A stretch of DNA of 64,000 bases from Phialophora verrucosa (lineage: Eukaryota; Ascomycota; Eurotiomycetes; Chaetothyriales; Herpotrichiellaceae), in contig MSED01000015.1 of the NCBI GenBank assembly GCA_002099365.1, positions 1,426,001-1,490,000 of the forward strand, read 5' to 3'. Positions within the stretch are counted from its first letter, which is position 1, and each line of letters begins with the position of its first letter. Both the position numbers and the translations under genes were made by a program. Positions 41,126 to 51,385 of the stretch are shown here, one piece after another. The notes beneath the pieces were generated by a model. That model made no database searches, was not told where the DNA came from, and saw only the letters and a list, made by a program, of their open reading frames with translations.

Positions 41126-43300
41126 ATGGTGAAGTTGAAAACAACCCGTCGCTGGGATCCATTTATTCAACAAGATCCTAACGCTCGTCGCTACAGTCCA
41201 AGACTCTCCACAGAGCGATGGGAGGAACTGAAACCCAGATTAACGAGGTCGCACCTCGCCGGCGGGAGATGTGTCGATATGTTGAAGGAACTGGCGGCCA
41301 TGGGCGTAACCGTCACCCGGAGCCAACTAGATTCACAGCTGAAGAAATGGGGACTCGTCAGAGAAAGGAAAGCTTACGACCCCTTGTCATTGCTTGGCTT
41401 GGAAATAGAAGGCCAGTCCCACAGAAAATCGTCAGAAATCCAGCTGGCTGAGCAGCCACTTTGTACCACGGCGGTTGAGGTCGTGCAGCACCGGCGGGGC
41501 ACGATGCCCTTGGCTACCACCCCGGACATAACTCTAAGAAGCCCACTTTCCCAGGATGAAGAAAATGGGGCTCTTGAGCCAGCTTCGGCCATGCTGATTG
41601 CCATGCCACGCGCCGATATGCAGACAGAGCTGGGAGCTCTCGAGTTTTTGGGATCCCATACATCAGACATGACGATTGATAAGCACATTCAAGACACTCA
41701 GGACGCCTTGGATTTCCTTCAAGACCTCTCGGTCTCGAGTCGGGTCGTCGAGGCGCATGCCGCCACAAAATTGTACGATGCAGGCTCGACGAGGGCACTC
41801 CTCACCGCCGTGCTCGATGATGCACGAGAGTCGAGACCCCAAGCTACACGAATGCCACCCCACCTAAGCACGGATACGATCCTCTCTGCTCTGTCCCCGG
41901 GCTTGGACACCAAGGACGCCTCACGGCTACATCACATGGCCAAACTACTCTACTTGATGAGGTGCCACGATGAGGCCTTCGAAATCTTCCGTCATATCGT
42001 TTGTCAACCCATCATCGATGTTTGGTCCACCGGCGACTTGCGTTACTGGCTTCTGTCTTCTGCAATTGGGTGTGTCCGCTCAGCTCGAAGCAGTCAGAAC
42101 GTCCAGATTTCACAAGAGCTCATTCTCGGCTTATTTGGCGATAGCGAACATCGAAACGTTGGTCACACGGCCTGCCATGTGCAAGACAAGTCTTATAAGA
42201 AAAACCTTCTAGCGTGGTCACGGGGCTCGGCAGAGGAAATACTGAGAGATACTGCTTACTGGACGGTAGCCATCAATCTTCCTCAGCCAGCTCAGCCGTC
42301 GAGCTCGTCTCCCAACACAGCCCATTCCCGTTTGAAAGGGTGCTCGTATCTACGCAGAGCAATCGTTGACTCGCTAGAAAAGATGATTGTCTATCTGGAG
42401 GAGAATGAGGAGGACCTTGATCGCGAATGGGGAGGTGGCAGCATCCGCGACAGGGAACATGCCGTTGCCCAGCTTCTCGCTTGTCGACTCCTCGAAAGCA
42501 GCTTTAGAGACAAATGTGCCGAACCTGGTCCTGCCGACACGGATGTGTGCTGCCATCTAAATCCCCCAAGGTGTGCCGCAATAGTCAAAGGGCAAATTCT
42601 CGCCACGTTACCTTTCATTGCGGCTTATTGGCATCCTCGGTATGAGCTTCCAGGACTGCCAATTACCTCCGGACCAGCCCGCCAATTTTGGATTGCTGCA
42701 AAATCGGCTTTGGGGTTGATTTTGCCGCATTCGCATACCGACAACAGCGGCTATGAAACTTTCATGGAGATGTACCTCGGACTACTGGACCCGGACAACC
42801 GTGAGGTGAAACTTGCTGGAAACATGAACCATCACCGCTTTCTTGCTGTAGCGGCTGCAACGGCTGGAGTGGTCACCGTACCAGAACTCCACCGCCTTGG
42901 GTTTCCGTGTAGGCACTTGGAGCCTGACACAGTACCCGAAAGTCTACGCCAGGCTCTGGAAGTGATTTCTGTGACGCCGCATGCCAACGAGCAGGCCAGG
43001 GACAGAACGAAAGAAACACAATTATCGTCCTTTGTTCCGACCCTAGCCAGATCAGTAATATCCCACGCCTCGTCGATGAGCTCTGATTTTCGCTCATTCC
43101 AGGCCATGTCTACTCGGGTACGAGGGAAGCCTTCTATATCTGCGCATTCGATAAAGCAGTCTGACCGGATGAGTTGGAAATTCAGTTCTGTGACTGGTCT
43201 CTCGTCAGGTCCGTCAGTAGGGGATGGCGCCGCAAGCGACACTATGATGGACAGTATGATTGATGATCTTCATGATCCCAAGTGGGCCCATTGGCGATAA
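41126..43300 (+). CDS. Clr5-domain protein, paralogue 1
   Basis: A 724-residue, single-exon protein. The Clr5 domain (about 8-78) starts RRWDPFIQQDPNARRYSPRL and contains ERWEELKPRLTRSHLAGG and GVTVTRSQLDSQLKKWGL. In fission yeast the Clr5 protein acts in heterochromatin-independent silencing; in filamentous fungi the domain heads large families of unknown, probably DNA-associated, proteins. The middle has a helix pair, LLYLMRCHDEAFEIFRHIV (about 270-290), resembling a TPR-like unit. The C-terminus has SSDFRSFQAMSTRVRG and SDRMSWKFSSVTGLSSGPS, both mirrored in the next gene. Adjacent, same orientation and similar along their length: a tandem duplication. I chose the ATG at 41126 because the domain begins directly after it. 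Confidence 0.82.
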   Translation: MVKLKTTRRWDPFIQQDPNARRYSPRLSTERWEELKPRLTRSHLAGGRCVDMLKELAAMGVTVTRSQLDSQLKKWGLVRERKAYDPLSLLGLEIEGQSHRKSSEIQLAEQPLCTTAVEVVQHRRGTMPLATTPDITLRSPLSQDEENGALEPASAMLIAMPRADMQTELGALEFLGSHTSDMTIDKHIQDTQDALDFLQDLSVSSRVVEAHAATKLYDAGSTRALLTAVLDDARESRPQATRMPPHLSTDTILSALSPGLDTKDASRLHHMAKLLYLMRCHDEAFEIFRHIVCQPIIDVWSTGDLRYWLLSSAIGCVRSARSSQNVQISQELILGLFGDSEHRNVGHTACHVQDKSYKKNLLAWSRGSAEEILRDTAYWTVAINLPQPAQPSSSSPNTAHSRLKGCSYLRRAIVDSLEKMIVYLEENEEDLDREWGGGSIRDREHAVAQLLACRLLESSFRDKCAEPGPADTDVCCHLNPPRCAAIVKGQILATLPFIAAYWHPRYELPGLPITSGPARQFWIAAKSALGLILPHSHTDNSGYETFMEMYLGLLDPDNREVKLAGNMNHHRFLAVAAATAGVVTVPELHRLGFPCRHLEPDTVPESLRQALEVISVTPHANEQARDRTKETQLSSFVPTLARSVISHASSMSSDFRSFQAMSTRVRGKPSISAHSIKQSDRMSWKFSSVTGLSSGPSVGDGAASDTMMDSMIDDLHDPKWAHWR

Positions 43301-43651
43301 CTCGAGACGGTCAAATTCTTATTCGGAGGCGTCGAGGCGTACATCAGAATGGACTCTTGTTGGACTGCCATGATGAACAGACATATCCTTCCAGTAAAGT
43401 GTCCGATAGGGGTGACGCCAAGATGGTCTCATGTCTGTCGAATCAGGCTGAGCAGGGCGGCCGAATTAGGAAATCCTTCAAGGCGCCACCTCCGCAGGAT
43501 CCATTTAAGCTTCGGGGTCCCTCGAGCCTCGCAAGGCGCTTTCTCCCAGTCCACCCTTCTTTTCTCATTCTCTGGGAATAACATTCTATGGGCGGCTCAT
43601 GCGTGGGGTATCAAGTCGCTTCCCAGAGCCTTCTAATCTTGCGAAGTCAGG
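43301..43651. other. Spacer between the two Clr5-domain genes
   Basis: 351 bases, non-coding. It contains GCAGGATCCATTTAAGC (43495-43511), which resembles the start of the Clr5-coding stretch GGGATCCATTTATTC in the upstream gene and may be a trace of it. Confidence 0.4.
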
Positions 43652-45643
43652 ATGCAAGCCGCCCGACTCACCCAGCGGGCGGATCCTTTTATCCAACAAC
43701 ACCCGAACAATCCTCGTTACAATAGACGGTTGTCCAAGGAACAGTGGGAACATCTCAAGCCGCAAGTCTCGGAGCTCCTCTATGGGGGTGTCAGCACGGC
43801 AGACACCCTGCGACATCTTCAAGCCCAATTCAATGTCCGTATTACACGAAGCCAGCTTGACACTCAAATGAGAAAGTGGGAACTCATACAAAAGAGTGAG
43901 CCCGCTCAATATGCGTCAGACCCTACGCCAGAGGTGTCAACGTCTTCCGAACAGATCTTGCAATCGAAACTTAAAGAAGCCTCGATGACGTCCAAACACA
44001 TAGCCCCAACCCTGGCCTTGAATGGAGAAGGGCCATGTGCTACGGCGGAAGGACCGGCGGCCAACGTCGCGTACCCTCAATTTCGTTTGCCTGTGTACGA
44101 GCCGACGGAGATGGTACGAAGGTTTTGGCAATCTGAGTTGTCAAGGGCAGTGCGAAACCCTTCGCACCACAGAATTGCTGTGTCCGAGCGAAATCTTGAA
44201 ATTCTTCCACAGATCGCACATACCGCCTTGGTTCTTACCTACGTGGAGTGCTTTAGCGAGGCATTCGAGCTTTGGTATCTGATCACTTCTAGCATCAATG
44301 ATGTGATACAGTCAGACCAGTTATGGGGTCCGCAGCTGGTGTTTCTGGCAGCCACTTGCGCACGGTCTGCTTCGACTGATGAGCAAGTGCTGATAGCGAA
44401 TGATCTCGTTGAGCAGCTCTACGATTGGCGAGAGCGGTACTTTGGTCGTGAACGTCATCTGTGGCCAGGTACCAGCTTGAGTTGTGAACTACAGAGACTC
44501 CTCACCCTGGCAGAGAGCCTACTCGTGGAAGTTTCAGCTTCAGTACCGCCAAAGTACTGGTCCACTACTCATTACGCTGCCAATATCTTACAAGACGGAC
44601 TGAGAGGTGGTAAGAGTTCTACTCTTGCTCTGAGGTTCAATACGAAGGCTCTGTGGACCAAAGACCTCCGTGACTGGCCACGAGACGTCTTGAACTCCCT
44701 TTTGCTTTCGGATGACTTCCGGCGTTTCTTTTTGGAAGCTTTGACGGAAGTGGAACACTGTCTTCGGAGGGGCTCGATGATGATTGATCTCGAAAAGCAC
44801 TGGCATCCTGACGAAAGCCCCTCTCCTAGTTTCGCTCTGGCTCTAGCATGCCTGGCCCTGGAACACCACCGCCCCACAAATTACCAAGCATCGGGTCTAT
44901 TGCTCTGGCCTTTCACCCGCACTGAATTGCTTGACCGAATCGCAACTCAAGCTATGGCGACACTACCATTTGTGCTGGTGACATTGATTCGGAAATCGAA
45001 CAATATAGACAACACAGTTGACACTCTACAGCATTGCTATGACAGGCTCTACCGTGCAGCACAAGATGTCAGACGGGCGCTTGACGGTCACTGGATTGAG
45101 GGGAGTACTAAGTACGCGGAATTCATCGAGATCTACCTTGGACAACTAAATTCACTGCCGAAAACCGATCCGTCATTAAGCACAATCTACGGCAACCCTC
45201 CCGTCCGCGCTGGTGCCGCCGTAGCAGGTATTCCAGTAATTGGAGACGGTAAAAAGCCGGAGTCGTCAGTCGAGGTTTCTGGCGCACGCGCCGGTCGCGG
45301 TGCAGAACGATTCACAGGTGGGCATCAAGCTCGAGTCCAGCAGCAGGAGCTGATCTCGACCTTGAGCTATCTCCTCAACCCTCCTATGGCACGCTCGTAT
45401 ACGTCCTCAGTGAGCTCTGGATTCAGGTCATTCAAGGGGCTTTCCAGACGCCTTCAAAGCAATGTCTCGCTTTCTCACGTCTCGAGCCTTACAACCGCTA
45501 CAGGCAGATGGTCCGAGCGTATGAGTTGGGAATTTAGTGGCGCGACCGGCTTGGCGTCAGATCCTTCAATGCGCGAGAGTAGCATGACTGATGTCTTCAT
45601 GGATGGGGTCGAAGAAGAGGGTCGGGAAGATTATATGATCTAG
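43652..45643 (+). CDS. Clr5-domain protein, paralogue 2
   Basis: A 663-residue, single-exon protein. The Clr5 domain (about 8-78) starts QRADPFIQQHPNNPRYNRRL and contains EQWEHLKPQVSELLYGG and VRITRSQLDTQMRKWELI. It lines up with the upstream gene: DPFIQQ, the TRSQLD core, a shared HTALVLTYVECFSEAFELWYLI helix pair (compare LLYLMRCHDEAFEIFRHI) and a shared C-terminus (SSGFRSFKGLSRRLQ, SERMSWEFSGATGLASDPS). The protein between these anchors is diverged, so the duplication is not recent. It is shorter than paralogue 1, mainly in the region after the Clr5 domain. The function is unknown. Confidence 0.82.
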   Translation: MQAARLTQRADPFIQQHPNNPRYNRRLSKEQWEHLKPQVSELLYGGVSTADTLRHLQAQFNVRITRSQLDTQMRKWELIQKSEPAQYASDPTPEVSTSSEQILQSKLKEASMTSKHIAPTLALNGEGPCATAEGPAANVAYPQFRLPVYEPTEMVRRFWQSELSRAVRNPSHHRIAVSERNLEILPQIAHTALVLTYVECFSEAFELWYLITSSINDVIQSDQLWGPQLVFLAATCARSASTDEQVLIANDLVEQLYDWRERYFGRERHLWPGTSLSCELQRLLTLAESLLVEVSASVPPKYWSTTHYAANILQDGLRGGKSSTLALRFNTKALWTKDLRDWPRDVLNSLLLSDDFRRFFLEALTEVEHCLRRGSMMIDLEKHWHPDESPSPSFALALACLALEHHRPTNYQASGLLLWPFTRTELLDRIATQAMATLPFVLVTLIRKSNNIDNTVDTLQHCYDRLYRAAQDVRRALDGHWIEGSTKYAEFIEIYLGQLNSLPKTDPSLSTIYGNPPVRAGAAVAGIPVIGDGKKPESSVEVSGARAGRGAERFTGGHQARVQQQELISTLSYLLNPPMARSYTSSVSSGFRSFKGLSRRLQSNVSLSHVSSLTTATGRWSERMSWEFSGATGLASDPSMRESSMTDVFMDGVEEEGREDYMI

Positions 45644-46826
45644 CCGGCCGGGCTCCTTGACCGCGCCATGTTATGCGGGCCACTGAATCTAGCTCGTCCA
45701 TGTCTTCCACCTCACTCGGTTGACAATGAGTGTCAGAGACTGACGATGTTGAGCAGAGGAGACAATGGAGGCGCCAACTTTGGGTACGGAGGCACGGCTC
45801 CCAAGATATCGTTTGACGAAGAGATCTCCTCGGCGCTGGCGATGAGGGGATGCAACGGCAAGACACGAAACAGGAAATTTCCTTGACCGTGGACTTCCAG
45901 GTCAAAGGATGCGTGTCGGAGTATTACTGACTGGCTGAGCTGGGCTGGGCTGGGCTGAACGTGAGATCTCCTCTCACAACGAGGCCGCTCTGCGCATCTG
46001 AGGCTGGATTTATCTAACCGTTCTGCCAAAAGTCGTTTTTGCAAGGGTCATTGGAATAAGATATTGCTGCTGTCTTTGGAGGAGTTATTGTCCTGGGAGG
46101 AATCCACGCTGCGACTACCGTTGCATACTATCCCATACCATATCCCATAGCAGATAACCATCCCACGACCTCGGGCTATGTAGTTCGCAAAATAGAAGAG
46201 CCCTTCAGTGACAAGCCAGCGTGCGGCATGGGCAGAACAGCGCTTGCCCCACGCGGTGCGTGTATGAAGAGCGACTGTGTGCTCATGCTACAGTACAGTC
46301 CGTGGATTCGCTCTCCTCGGGCATCATACAAGGAAGGAAAGGTTATTTTACTTGCGAACGCTCCCATAGCGTGTGGTGGTGCAGTACATACTCCCGTCTC
46401 GAGACCGAACGTCGTTGCTCCGGGCGCACCGGGAGTCGGACAGGAGCGTGGAGAACAGGTTGTTTGATGTGTAGGGCATAATTAACACTCCCAGGAGCAT
46501 GGTGGCATAGTATCGCAATGCAATAGACAATCTGACCTCCCGTATGTCTTCCTTCCTGCTTCACAGTATAGAAATAAGGAGGAAAGGAGCCATCAACAGG
46601 ATCACTGAATAACTCGCAGAGTGTGGAACTCCCAAAGATCGAGACTTCAAGGACCAGGACGCTGTGAAACAAAAAGGCCAAGACTGCGAAGTACGTGGTA
46701 CGTGGTACGCAGAGACACGTACCCAGGGAAACGAAGAAAAGAAAAAGAGCCCAAAAACATCAAAGGTACTGACTGTATCAACAAAACAAAAAAGCCCAGT
46801 CTTTGAAAGGTGACAAAAAAGAAAAT
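45644..46826. other. Intergenic region between paralogue 2 and the tRNA gene
   Basis: Nothing I would call a gene. Contains small repeats: GGGCTGGGCTGGGCTG near 45944, and CCCATACCATATCCCATAGC near 46133. TACAGTACAGTC occurs near 46289. Confidence 0.4.
46816..46826 (-). terminator. Pol III terminator of the tRNA gene
   Basis: On the transcribed strand, TTTTC followed by six T directly after the tRNA 3' end. Confidence 0.75.
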
Positions 46827-46923
46827 TCCACGACCGGGAGTTGAACCCGGGGCTGCTGGGTGATGTTGCGCACTCAGGACTTCCTAATGAAAGCCAGCTA
46901 TGTTACCGTTACACCATCGTGGA
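46827..46923 (-). tRNA. tRNA-Glu (anticodon TTC) with a 26-base intron
   Basis: Folds as a tRNA: acceptor TCCACGA/TCGTGGA, D arm GTGT/ACAT, anticodon stem GCTGG/CCAGC, loop CTTTCA...A, T arm CCGGG-TTCAACT-CCCGG and discriminator A. The anticodon is TTC with T before and A after. The 26 bases between the loop A and the 3' stem (46862-46887) lie at the canonical position 37/38 for tRNA introns. The mature length is 71 bases before CCA. Confidence 0.92.
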
Positions 46924-47423
46924 GGACCAATTGATGAGTGACTTTGCGGTCATGTAATCATTATAAGTCATATTTCGGGTTGAGCTTAGTGCGCCATTTG
47001 GCGGGGCGGATCGCCGAAATTGGGCCGCTGGAGATGCCCGTGGTGCCTACAGCCTCTCATCAATGCTACTCTAAACCGTTCATCTACAGACCACTACAGT
47101 AGTCATTAGTAGTCGTGGCATCAACGAAAGATCTTTCAATAACGCTGGGCCCCCACGAAAACAAATGTACATTGCATTCCTCTTTGATGTGTTGCAGTGC
47201 AAAGTCATGAGCGCCATGTCGAGTTCGGGAGCCTGTATTCATGCCCAGACCAGAGCAAAACCAGACCAGCACAAGGCTCGGGAAAAGCTAGCTGATCGTA
47301 CTGTACTATTCGGTCTCCTGCATGTGTAGCATACTGTGATTACTTAGAACACCATCCAATCTTACACACTTCATCATCCCAGCGGACCCGTCAGAATCCA
47401 TTCATGCTCATTACTCGGTCGTT
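46924..47423. other. Intergenic region upstream of the tRNA, 3' of MCM6
   Basis: No gene recognised. GTACTGTAC occurs at 47298-47306. Confidence 0.4.
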
Positions 47424-50401
47424 TCATTCCTCGTCGAAGAAGCCGCAATTCGGGTGCATCGCGTAAATCAACCTCTGATTCGCTCTGGAAGAAGAAGCAG
47501 CAGCGGCATCGTCGTCGTCGCCTTCAACAAGACCTTCTCCTCGAATCGCGATGATCACGTTATCCTGTAAATCTGCATTAGAGTCTGGTGTAGTATTTTG
47601 GCCGCAGGATTGGGACGCGCGTAGAACAAAATGGACCAACGTACCTTGACCATCTTCTTCAACACCTTGCGTGCCAATGCTCTCTCCCGTTCGACATCTT
47701 CTTCGCTGCCCAACTGCTCCTCGATCTGCTCGAGATACCACAACAAAAGAGCGTCTCGCTCAGGTCCCTCGCCTGTCCGGTCTTCTTCATCGCGTATGCG
47801 AGTGGCCAGCATTGTCTGGATGGAGTGAAACTTTTCGAACGTGATTTTCGTAGTTGGCCTTGGTGCTGGAGTGGCGGAGGCGCGGGCATTTTGAGGAGCA
47901 GCTCCATCCTGCTCTTCATTATCACCATCCGCATTAGCCATGGGACTATCTCCCTCCGCACCATCCTGCTGGCCTTGGGTTTGATTCTCGTCTTCGTCGT
48001 CTTCGACGTCCACGTCGTCCTTTTCGACGCTGATGATCGACTGCTTCAGCAGGTCGAACGCCTCGTTGACCATGTCCTCGGTGATTTCCTCCACGCAATT
48101 CGCCTTGGCGATGGCTTCACTCAATCTGATCAGTGACTCGAGCTGCCGGACTGTAATGCGGTAAGAATTCTTGCCTACTACACCACCTGTGTCGTTCGAC
48201 CTGAGCTCCTTATATCTGTCAACCAGCAATCTCTTTGCAACCGGGGTGAACTTAGGTTTAAAGGTGCGTGCGAACTTGATGTACCGCTGTAGTTGTTCCG
48301 TGCTGAACTCAGGTTGAACGAAATCGTCTTGGAGCATGTGCAAGTTGACAATGTGGTCTGCCAAATGGCGGTCCGTGGCTTCATTGCATTCGTCTAGGAT
48401 TATGAAGAAGAGATCGAAGCGGGACATGATGGGGGCGGACATGTTGATGTTCGCTCGAAGGGTTGTTTTTCTGTTGTATCGGCCGCCGATGGGGTTTGCG
48501 GCTGCGAGAATGGATGTGCGCGCGTTCAAGGTGGCGTGAATACCGGCTTTCGCGATCGAGATGGTCTGCTGTTCCATGGCTTCGTGGATGGCGACCTGGT
48601 CCGAGATGTCCATTTTGTCGAATTCATCGATACAGCAGGTGCCGCTGTCCGAGAGCATGAGGGCACCGGCTTCGATCGTGTGCTCGCCTGTTTCTTCGTC
48701 TTTGACGACCGCGGCTGTGAGACCTGCCGCGCTTGATGCTTTGCCTGAGGTGTAAACCGCTCGGGGCAAAAATGAGGAAATGTATTTCAAGAACTGGGAC
48801 TTGGAGGTTGATGGGTCGCCAACGATGCAGATGTTGATGTCGCCTCTCAGGGCCATGCCCTCGGGGGTCAACTTCGAGACACCGCCTAAAAGCTGGAGAA
48901 GAAGACCTTTCTTCACTATCTCGTGGCCGTAGACGGTAGGTGCCAGACTGTTGACCAGCCGACTGTATATTTTGTCAGAATGCACCATGTTTCTCAACTC
49001 GTCGATTTCGGCTTGTGTTAGGGTCTCGAGATATGCTTCTTGAGCCTTGATTCCATCGTCGTACTTTTCGAAGAGGTCTGTCTGCTGAAGCGAGTTGAGG
49101 ATGTTCATGGATTGACCATTCAGCTGGCTTGCTGATTGACCAGGTGTGGTGGTGTCCGGGCAAGAGAAGCAGGCAAGGAATGCCATTCGATATGTCAAAT
49201 CTCGGACACCCAGGGCCTTTAGCCCTGAGACACCTGCGCCGCCGGCGTCTGCTCCTCGGAAATTTCGATTATCCTTTGAAGCCTCGGGTTTGACACCGGG
49301 AATTCCTAGCTGAGACACATCCGGCACCACTATCAACGTGCCTGTAAAGATGCACTTCTCGCCAGGCTTTGTCCGCTCGACTTGTTCTCCTCGAAGTATG
49401 ACATCAATCGTGCGCGGCATGCTTCCAGTCGGGATTTCAGAGCTGTTCTCTTGGATTCGACATTTCTGCCAGTCCACGAAGGTGCTGTTGCGGATGTCCA
49501 ACCGCCATGCCACCTTGTTACCGCAGGTGAGGTTAGGGCACACCGCGGGTTCGGTGTACTTGAAGGTCTGTTCAACGTTGGGGACGGTGGTGTTGCATGC
49601 TTCGCAGATGAACGTTCCGAGAGCCAGCTCGGGACGAACCTCGGATGTTCTGGTGACTGTTCCTGAGATGGAGAGCAGTTTGCCAATTTGGTCTGTTCGT
49701 AGTTGTCGCACTCTTGATACAAGTGGAAGATTGTAGAAGGCCAAGGTGAAAAGTTTGTCCGTCTGTTGATTAAGCGTCTTCTCTCCCTGGCTGCTTCCCT
49801 CGCTTGTCGCATTTCCCGCCAAGGAGGTGCCCGTTTGTGAGGCATTGCTCGTTATCTGACGGTGATCTTTGAAGTAGACAGGCTCGTATTTGGAGAGCAA
49901 ATTGTGCAGACTCTGGATCAAAAAAGGCAAGAACCGGTAGTACTGGTTTGCGATCGCATCGGCAAGGATGGGACCTTCCTTGTAGGATAGTAGGTGCCGA
50001 AAGTCGACGTAAAGAGTGGAGAGCTGGAACTCCCGCAGCCCATGGATTTGATTGATGTAGTATTTGTCTGTTCTCAGCTCGCTTGAAGGAGGCGCTGCAG
50101 AAGACGATGGCTCTTCAATATGCGATTCGAGAAAATCCTCAAACGCTTGTTGCACTTTCTCTCCGGCCTTGTCTGTGACTTGGGGGACGTTGCGATCTAG
50201 AGGGTTTCGTCGTCTGTTGCGCGCAGCGCCTACGACCTCATCATCTGGGAAAACGTCCGCCTCCGAAGGGATGCCATTGCTCTCGGACGGCAAAGGGCGT
50301 GCGCGGGAGGAGGAAGGGATGCCGTTCTGGGCTCGTCGCGGAGACGATGGTGTTGCGCCAAAGGCGTCTGAATTCAGTATTGAGTCTACCAGAGTCGCCA
50401 T
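47424..50401 (-). CDS. mcm6: DNA replication licensing factor MCM6
   Basis: A 965-residue protein in two exons (47645-50401 and 47424-47564; 80-base intron GTACGT...TTTACAG). Features in order: a disordered N-terminus; the MCM N-domain with a zinc-binding CEAC...CPNLTC (about 270-300); VSRVRQLRTDQIGKLLSISGTVTRTSEVRPEL and WQKCRIQENSSEIPTGSMPRT, signatures of MCM6; Walker A GDPSTSKSQFLKY (about 525); Walker B CIDEFDKM; arginine-finger motif SRFDLFFIILDE; and a C-terminal winged helix that the intron cuts at KKMVK|DNVIIAIRGEGLVEG. Without splicing the protein would end in a false tail. MCM6 is one of six subunits of the replicative helicase. The ATG at 50401 gives MATLVDSILNSDAFG. Length fits the family. 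Confidence 0.94.
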
Positions 50402-51385
50402 CTTGATGTTGAGGAAGTGTCGCAAGTGGAAATCTGTTTGTTCGATTGCGAAACTGAAATCCCCTGGGGAGCCTGAGGGGCTAAACGCGTCAAAAACGCG
50501 TCGCGTCGCCAGAGGTTTGTTTACTTCGCCGCAATAAAGTGCAGTTACGGAGGAGCAAACCTAAACCAACCGACACTGCTCTCTCGAGTTCTCCTCTATC
50601 GTACCCGATATTATCGCTAATACTGGCTCGGCTGGAATTCATGATATCACGTCCTCATGGCCATTGTGGCTCTCGTTTTTCCCGTCGAAGAATGATGAAT
50701 AGTGTTCTCCGCATATAGCGCTCTTGAGACATGCTGCATGACTTGAAGTCCCATGTCTCTGGGTTTGCCACACTCATTAGGAACACGAGCGTTTTCCCCA
50801 TTCCGCGAACCTCGTTCTGTGTCAGTGTAAATCCCATCATGGTCCAGCCCGGGTTGAAAACCCCTGTGCGGTGGAACGGCTTGAGCACTCCTAGCAACAA
50901 GGGTTCTACTCCTTGGGATTGTCTCGCCTGAGTGAGTTGAATTTCATTGATTCGAAACGAGTGAGTGACGACCTTTGTCATCAAATGATTCGGAATCATG
51001 TGGCCATATTCGTTCCATCACGATATTACAATCCTGGCACGTCTCGTATTGCCAAATTGTTGCTGTGAAGCTCGTCGATTGCACCCGCCGATCCCAACTT
51101 GGCTCCTGCCATGATTCAAGTGCTTCTGAGCGCAGCAGGCAGGAGCAGGAGCGCGAGACGCCACCAGCATGAACCGAAGCAATATTCTCCTGATTCTGAG
51201 GTACGTTTGCAAAATGCATATACTTCTTGAGTTGCACTACTCCAGGATTATAGGTCCCGAGCACCTGCTGTGTGGTTCACTTGCTACACCGTCTCACGAT
51301 CGGGTCTGAGAAGCTGGCAAATCTCTGTTTCTCACTGCTGTTGACGTTGGCCTGCTGCAAGAGCCATCTGCCATCTCGTCTGGTG
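50402..51385. promoter_or_regulatory. Divergent intergenic region between MCM6 and the mannosyltransferase gene
   Basis: About 1 kb. GGTTTCC/MCB-like checks show ACGCGT-type sites at 50489-50510 (AAACGCGTCAAAAACGCGTCGCG), 90 bases upstream of the MCM6 start; two ACGCGT boxes are the MBF (MCB) site expected of S-phase genes. A 114-codon minus-strand frame (50655-50999) is listed under rejected. Confidence 0.55.
50488..50510. promoter_or_regulatory. Two ACGCGT (MCB) boxes upstream of MCM6
   Basis: AACGCGTC occurs twice within 22 bases, about 90-105 bases before the MCM6 start codon. MCB boxes (ACGCGT) bind MBF-type factors that drive G1/S transcription of MCM genes in yeasts. The motif match is seen; binding here is inferred. 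Confidence 0.6.

Noticed and set aside
45733..46044. 103-codon minus-strand frame after Clr5 paralogue 2
   Set aside because: Low-complexity composition and no domain; likely chance.
50655..50999. 114-codon minus-strand frame with ATG between MCM6 and the Anp1-like gene
   Set aside because: Composition is not absurd, but there is no recognisable domain and a single ORF of this size is expected by chance in 1 kb. It would need transcript evidence.
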